From positions 1 to 10,604 of the forward strand of contig JASAOO010002828.1 of NCBI GenBank assembly GCA_030849075.1: DNA of 10,604 nucleotides, in the 5' to 3' direction. The notes below the pieces were generated by a model. That model did no database searches. It saw nothing but the letters and a program-made list of their open reading frames with translations, and was not told the DNA's origin. Below are positions 7,014 through 10,604 of this stretch, piece by piece; position 1 is the stretch's first letter; every line of letters starts with the position of its first letter. A program made the position numbers and the translations under genes. The stretch comes from Zelonia costaricensis. Its lineage: Eukaryota; Euglenozoa; Kinetoplastea; Trypanosomatida; Trypanosomatidae.

Positions 7014-7322
7014 AACAAGCAGCACGTGCGACAGACACAAGCAGGAGCCCACGTCGCCTCCCCTGTTCTTCTCGATCAAGTCGAGGGCGCACTGCCCCGA
7101 TGGGCACTGCAGCGGCTGGGCGACAAAGGAAGGCGAGTGAGGGACCTGACCGAACGCCACATCAACACAACAACACACCATCACACACACGCAGACAACC
7201 ACAGACAACCGCAGACACATACGCAGCCGCGCCCGAAGAGCTGTGAGGGAGGCGGGGGAGACGAGAGAGGAGCACAAAGAGAAAAGGGAAGTCATAAAAG
7301 AAGCTATGTGACGAAGACGCAC

Positions 7323-7344
7323 CACACACACACGCACACACACA
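7323..7344. repeat. CA microsatellite in DnaJ 3' UTR region
   Basis: This is a 22-base CA tract with one CG interruption. On the transcribed strand it reads as TG, about 280 bases after the DnaJ stop codon. Confidence 0.9.
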
Positions 7345-7623
7345 TACTCGCGCGCACTCCCCCTCATCAACACAGGCGCGAGAGAGGGGGGTAGGGGGGT
7401 AGGGCGCAGTGCCTCGCACAGACCCCAGCGCACAACAGAGCACGACAAGGTTCGAGTATCCGACGACACCGCCGCCCTCGTGGACCTCCCCACCCCACGC
7501 ACGCGCCTCGGCGACACAGGGTGAGGGCAAGAGCAACACAGTTGCACCTAGGCACCACCCGGCCTGGAGGTCGCCCACGTTCCCAACATCGCCAAGCCTT
7601 CCACGTACCCACGCACGGTAAGC

Positions 7624-9081
7624 CTACGACGAGAACCACGATCGGTAGCGGCCCTTGAGCTCCTGCAGCTGCGCGTCGCTCAGCTCCAGCGGCTTCTCGT
7701 CCTTGGCAAAATCAGCGATGGCCTTCTTCTGCGCCTCGGTGAGCTCCTGGGGCAGCATGACGGCGAAGTGAATGTAGAAGTCGCCTGTCTTGTTGTGGTT
7801 GGGGCGGTGCACCCCGCGCCCGCGCAGGACCAGCTTGTCGCCCTGCTGCGTCCCGACCGGCACCCGCGTCTCCACCTCGCCCGTCAGCGTGGGCACCCGC
7901 ACCGTGCCACCGAGCACGGCGGTGGAGAGGCTCACGGGGGTGATGACGTGGATGTCGCTGCCCTCGCGGTGAAAGACGGGGTGGTCCTCGACAGAGATTT
8001 CGATATACAAGTTGCCCGGCGGCCCGTTGCGCACCCCGGCCTCGCCCTTGCCCGTCACCTTGAGCCGCTCCTTGTTGTCCACCCCCTTGGGCACGGGCAG
8101 CGTCTGCACGCTGCGGTCCTTGACGATGCCCTTGCCGCTGCACTGCGTGCACGTCGTGCGGCCCAGCTCCCCGGTGCCGCCGCAGTGCGTGCAGTCCTGC
8201 TGCATGTGGAAGAAGCCGGTCGACATCACCTTCTTGCCACGCCCCCCGCAGTGCGGGCACTTGGTGCGCGACCCCGTGTCCTGGAAGCCGCTGCCCGTGC
8301 AGGTGCCGCACCGCCGCATCGTGTTGTAGCTGATCTCCTTCTGGCATCCGTTGACCGCGTCCAGGAAGCTGAGCGAGAGTTTGTAGTGGATGTCGGCGCC
8401 CGGCTCCGGGCCCTGCGGCTTGCGCGTCTTGTCCTTGCCGCTCCCGCTCATCTTCTGGAAGATCTCCTCGAAGTCGTTGAAGGAGAAGCCGCCCTGGCCG
8501 CCGCCGCTACCCGGCTGGTTGGCGCCCATGTTCGCGAACGGGTTGCCGCCGGCCGCGAACGGGTTGCCGCCGGCGCCGAAGGGATTGAAGCCCGCCCCTG
8601 GGCCGCCCGGGCCGCCGAAGCCGCTCCCGGCGCTCGCGTTGCCGGTCATGTCGTACATGCTACGCTTCTGCGCGTCCGACAGGGTCTCGTACGCCTGCTT
8701 CGCCTCGGCGAAGTCCTCGGCGGCGTTGGGGCTCGGGTTGACGTCGGGGTGCAGCGCCTTGGCCCGCTTCTTGTACGCCGTCTTGATCTGCTCCGGCGTC
8801 GCGTTGCGGGGGACGCCGAGGACGGTGTACAGGTCCTTCTTCGAGGCCCCGGACTGCCAGCGGCGACCGTGATGCAGCGCCGCCACGGCTGCAGACCCGC
8901 CGCACAGCGCCGAGTGCGTCGCCCTCGGGCTTGCGGTGGTTGTGATGGACGCCGCTGTGGTCGCGAGGGCGAGTGCGGCGCTCGCGCGGCGACGCACGGC
9001 GGTGGGGGCGGTACGGGGCAGGAGGTGCACCGGACCGCAGGCACAACGCGTGCGGCCCAGTTGCCGTGAGGCGGCTCTCAT
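7624..9081 (-). CDS. Mitochondrial type A DnaJ/Hsp40 co-chaperone (Mdj1/Tid1-like)
   Basis: A 485-residue protein. Start ATG is at 9081-9079 and stop TAG at 7626-7624. Residues 1-80 are rich in Arg, Ala, Ser and Thr with no acidic residue before D83, a typical mitochondrial presequence. The J domain spans about 82-146 with the HPD motif at 111-113, needed to stimulate Hsp70 ATPase. A Gly/Phe-rich linker follows (about 147-205) with three NPF heptads. The cysteine-rich zinc region has four CXXCXGXG motifs at 258, 275, 297 and 311. The two beta-rich client-binding domains and dimerisation tail fill 320-485. All type A parts are present and the length fits Mdj1/Tid1. It should deliver unfolded matrix proteins to mitochondrial Hsp70. 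In Trypanosoma brucei, mtHsp70 and its J partner are linked to kinetoplast DNA maintenance, and this may be the orthologous system (inference). It stands alone, with no hsp70 or grpE gene in the window. Confidence 0.96.
   Translation of the reverse strand: MRAASRQLGRTRCACGPVHLLPRTAPTAVRRRASAALALATTAASITTTASPRATHSALCGGSAAVAALHHGRRWQSGASKKDLYTVLGVPRNATPEQIKTAYKKRAKALHPDVNPSPNAAEDFAEAKQAYETLSDAQKRSMYDMTGNASAGSGFGGPGGPGAGFNPFGAGGNPFAAGGNPFANMGANQPGSGGGQGGFSFNDFEEIFQKMSGSGKDKTRKPQGPEPGADIHYKLSLSFLDAVNGCQKEISYNTMRRCGTCTGSGFQDTGSRTKCPHCGGRGKKVMSTGFFHMQQDCTHCGGTGELGRTTCTQCSGKGIVKDRSVQTLPVPKGVDNKERLKVTGKGEAGVRNGPPGNLYIEISVEDHPVFHREGSDIHVITPVSLSTAVLGGTVRVPTLTGEVETRVPVGTQQGDKLVLRGRGVHRPNHNKTGDFYIHFAVMLPQELTEAQKKAIADFAKDEKPLELSDAQLQELKGRYRSWFSS
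8533..8595 (-). repeat. Heptad tandem repeat in the G/F linker of DnaJ
   Basis: Two 21-base units code for GGNPFAA and GGNPFAN (residues 171-184) and are nearly identical at DNA level over the GAACGGGTTGCCGCC core on the plus strand. A third, more divergent unit codes for GFNPFGA (164-170). The period keeps frame, so copy number can change without breaking the protein. Confidence 0.85.
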
Positions 9082-9136
9082 GATGGGCGACGGGTGAAGA
9101 AGGAGGAGGGGGGGGGGTATGAAGGGAATCCGATAG

Positions 9137-9300
9137 CTGTGTTGCGAGCCGGGAGGGAGAGGTAATGCCTACAAGCTAACAACCGTGCTACACGATCTGG
9201 TGGTCTGTGGGAGGGATAGACGATCTGTGAAGTGTGCGAGGGGGCCCCCCAGCGCACGCAGGGTGCTCAAGAGGGAAGAGAAGGAGCGGAGGAAGGGGCG
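9137..9300 (-). promoter_or_regulatory. Candidate trans-splice acceptors for the DnaJ gene
   Basis: The strongest candidate is a roughly 31-base, almost pure pyrimidine tract on the minus strand (9300 to 9270) with its first AG at 9267-9266, giving a 184-base 5' UTR. Two weaker tract-plus-AG pairs lie closer to the gene, with AGs at 9206-9205 and 9138-9137. There is no ATG on the minus strand between 9265 and 9082, so all three keep the ATG at 9081 as the first start. Confidence 0.5.
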
Positions 9301-9390
9301 TAGATGTGCGATGCGCTGCTGTGTGTCTGTGAGTGTGCAGATGTTGCCCACGCCCCCTTCGTTGCACGTGTGGGCGGGTGTACTCGTGCG

Positions 9391-9410
9391 TGTGTGTGTG
9401 TGTGTGTGTG
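9391..9410. repeat. (TG)10 microsatellite
   Basis: A pure 20-base TG tract on the plus strand, preceded by GTGCG and followed by CGTATGTGCG. It reads as CA on the transcribed strand, the opposite of most dinucleotide tracts in this window, and lies about 90 bases before the strong polypyrimidine tract of the DnaJ gene. Confidence 0.93.
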
Positions 9411-9599
9411 CGTATGTGCGGGGATGGTCAACAGCAACGAGCGCGGTGGCGACTGCGCTCGTAAGCGTGCGTGCGCACAGGGGCGGGTAGAGTGGGTCGA
9501 GTGATGAGGGGGAGAATTGGGTTCAAGACAGAGCGAGTTATGAAGAGAGTCGAGCTGCCAAGATGAGGGCAAGCATGGATGACGCCGTGAAGAACGCCC

Positions 9600-10085
9600 G
9601 TCGCTGCCTCTCACCTCACCTCACCCCAGCCCCTCACCCGCGTGCCCCACCACTTCAATAAAGAAGCCGCAGGGAGCGATGGCGTGAATTAGCATCCAGG
9701 GGGGACTGGCGCCGCTGGTGTGCATATCGCGTGGAGGGGAGAAGCTGAGGCCCGCTTCCCATACCACCACCACCGACAGCACCACCGGTCGCAGGTGCCA
9801 CACTCACTGTCACGTCAACGGGCTGCTAGACGACGCCACACCGTGAACCCTTCCGTGCCTTGTGCATCCCACGGGGAGGGCGAAGGCACACGGCCCGCTG
9901 CCTCCGTCGTCTTCTCTTGCGTTTTGGTATGCGCTGCTCGCCGCCACAGAGGCCGAGACTCGTCACCGGGGCGGCTGGGGAAGGGGGCGCGGGCCATGGC
10001 GCACACGCGGGCTGGTCGAGCGCCCCCTACCAGCCCATCGGCGCCGCGTCGGCGCACCTCTCGTGGCGGGTGTGCAGCGTAGGGA
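9600..10085 (-). mobile_element. Possible SIDER2-like degenerate retroposon in a 3' UTR
   Basis: This block of about 485 bases has ordinary sequence complexity between repeat-rich flanks. It sits 470-950 bases after the stop codon of the partial gene, so probably in its 3' UTR, where Leishmania SIDER2 elements (about 0.5 kb, truncated retroposon relatives that affect mRNA stability) are common. On the minus strand it includes TATGCACACCAGCGGCGCCA and ends in GGTGAGGTGAGGTGAG; both look familiar to me from such elements, but I cannot verify that here. No target-site duplication or A tail is evident. Boundaries are approximate. It may simply be unique UTR sequence. Confidence 0.35.
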
Positions 10086-10550
10086 AACACGTGAAAGTAC
10101 AAGAAGGGGGGAAAGGAAAAATGAAGTAAGGGTGATGACAGGAGTGTCCGAGTACCCGGAGCAGGCGCACACACAGACCCCGCCGCCTCCCCTCTTCCTC
10201 GACAAACACACACACACACGTCAACGGCTGTGCGCGAGCATCGGCGGCACCGTGGTGCAGGCATGCCCGCGCTCGCGAGGAGCGTGTGTCTGTGTGCGTG
10301 TCGAGGGGGGGAGGGGGAGGGGGAAGGCCCGAGGCACCGCACCCGCATCATGCGTCGTAATAGGGGACTGCGAGGGGGGCAGAGGCGGAGAGAGAGGCGG
10401 CGCGTGCGCGTGTTCGCACGTCCAAGGCGACGGCCCTCGCACAGGCACACGGACGCAGTGCACACACACACCAGCACCCCACCAAACACACGCTGACAGC
10501 CAAGACGTTCAGCAAGCTAATCACGTACGTAGTGGACGGCACAGCTTTGT

Positions 10551-10604
10551 TTAGGCCATCACGTTGCGCATCGTGATCTTGCCCTTGGGGGCGATCAGCT
10601 TGCA
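10551..10604 (-). CDS. C-terminal 17 codons of an unrecognised gene (partial)
   Basis: On the minus strand an open frame enters from the right edge and ends at TAA (10553-10551), coding CKLIAPKGKITMRNVMA. The evidence is the G/C-rich third codon positions (AAG, CTG, ATC, GCC, CCC, AAG, GGC, AAG, ATC, ACG), the protein-like composition, and the abrupt change to CA-rich non-coding sequence after the stop. The strand and spacing match the neighbouring genes. The tail is basic and too short for me to assign a family. The rest lies outside the window. Confidence 0.72.
   Translation of the reverse strand, partial: CKLIAPKGKITMRNVMA

Larger units (their letters stand above)
5588..7623. other. 2.0 kb non-coding gap between DnaJ and RING genes
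   Basis: No supported gene. On the transcribed strand it holds the DnaJ 3' UTR (from 7623 leftward) and the 5' leader of the RING gene. It is rich in microsatellites: CA tracts at 7323-7344, 6942-6975, 6996-7013, 6042-6065 and 5822-5850, a (GA)8 at 6108-6123, a (GT)9 at 6152-6169, and a G11 at 6521-6531. A more complex segment at about 6540-6800 has no clear coding potential. Open frames in the gap are His/Thr, Arg/Gly or Cys/Val strings caused by the repeats. Confidence 0.6.
9082..10550. other. 1.47 kb non-coding gap upstream of DnaJ
   Basis: No supported gene. On the transcribed strand it begins with the 3' UTR of the partial gene (10550 leftward) and ends with the DnaJ 5' leader. It has CA tracts at 10206-10219 and about 10459-10469 and a (TG)10 at 9391-9410. 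It also has a block of ordinary complexity at about 9600-10085 that differs from the repeat-rich flanks. An AATAAA on the plus strand near 9657 is on the wrong strand and is not a poly(A) signal in trypanosomatids. Confidence 0.6.

Noticed and set aside
7768..9069. 433-codon open frame on the plus strand opposite the DnaJ gene
   Set aside because: It is the antisense shadow of a well-supported DnaJ gene. High G/C at third positions removes stop codons on the opposite strand, and the translation is a repetitive Arg/Ala/Leu/Val/His string without domains.
9657..9662. AATAAA on the plus strand as a poly(A) signal
   Set aside because: The genes here are on the minus strand, and trypanosomatid polyadenylation is coupled to downstream trans-splicing rather than to AATAAA.
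9815..10489. 224-codon minus-strand frame before the DnaJ gene
   Set aside because: It starts in CA/TG-rich sequence and translates to Cys/Val and Arg/Pro strings, with no domain. The region fits a 3' UTR better.

Overview
The window looks like a nuclear chromosome segment of a trypanosomatid, most likely Leishmania or a close relative. Three complete genes and the tail of a fourth all lie on the minus strand without introns. Coding sequence is GC-rich with strong G/C preference at third codon positions. The 1.5-2.4 kb gaps are full of CA/TG microsatellites, long G runs and purine-rich plus-strand tracts, which are pyrimidine-rich on the transcribed-sense strand. Upstream of each complete gene, on the minus strand, is a polypyrimidine tract followed by an AG, as expected for spliced-leader trans-splicing. 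The species cannot be fixed from the sequence alone.

Reading in the direction of transcription (right to left): the last 17 codons of an unrecognised gene (10551-10604); a 1.47 kb gap with a more complex block at about 9600-10085 that may be a retroposon remnant in a 3' UTR; a mitochondrial type A DnaJ/Hsp40 chaperone (7624-9081); a 2.04 kb low-complexity gap; a 720-residue C3HC4 RING-finger protein (3425-5587), probably an E3 ubiquitin ligase; a 2.5 kb gap that is strongly purine-rich on the plus strand; a small twin CX9C (CHCH) protein resembling the Cmc1/Cmc2 family of the mitochondrial intermembrane space (481-915); and 480 bases of its downstream region with a (CA)22 microsatellite.

The genes are probably one stretch of a polycistronic transcription unit. 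Sharing a unit in these organisms does not imply shared function, although two of the three complete genes encode mitochondrial proteins (matrix chaperone and intermembrane-space CHCH protein). Control is expected mainly after transcription, so the most interesting non-coding signals are in the presumptive UTRs: TG repeats close to stop codons, a short pair of motifs repeated in order in two 3' UTR regions, a compact G-quadruplex motif in a 5' UTR, and the possible retroposon. I see no tRNA, rRNA, snoRNA, CRISPR array or complete mobile element, and no evidence of a wholly new multi-gene system.
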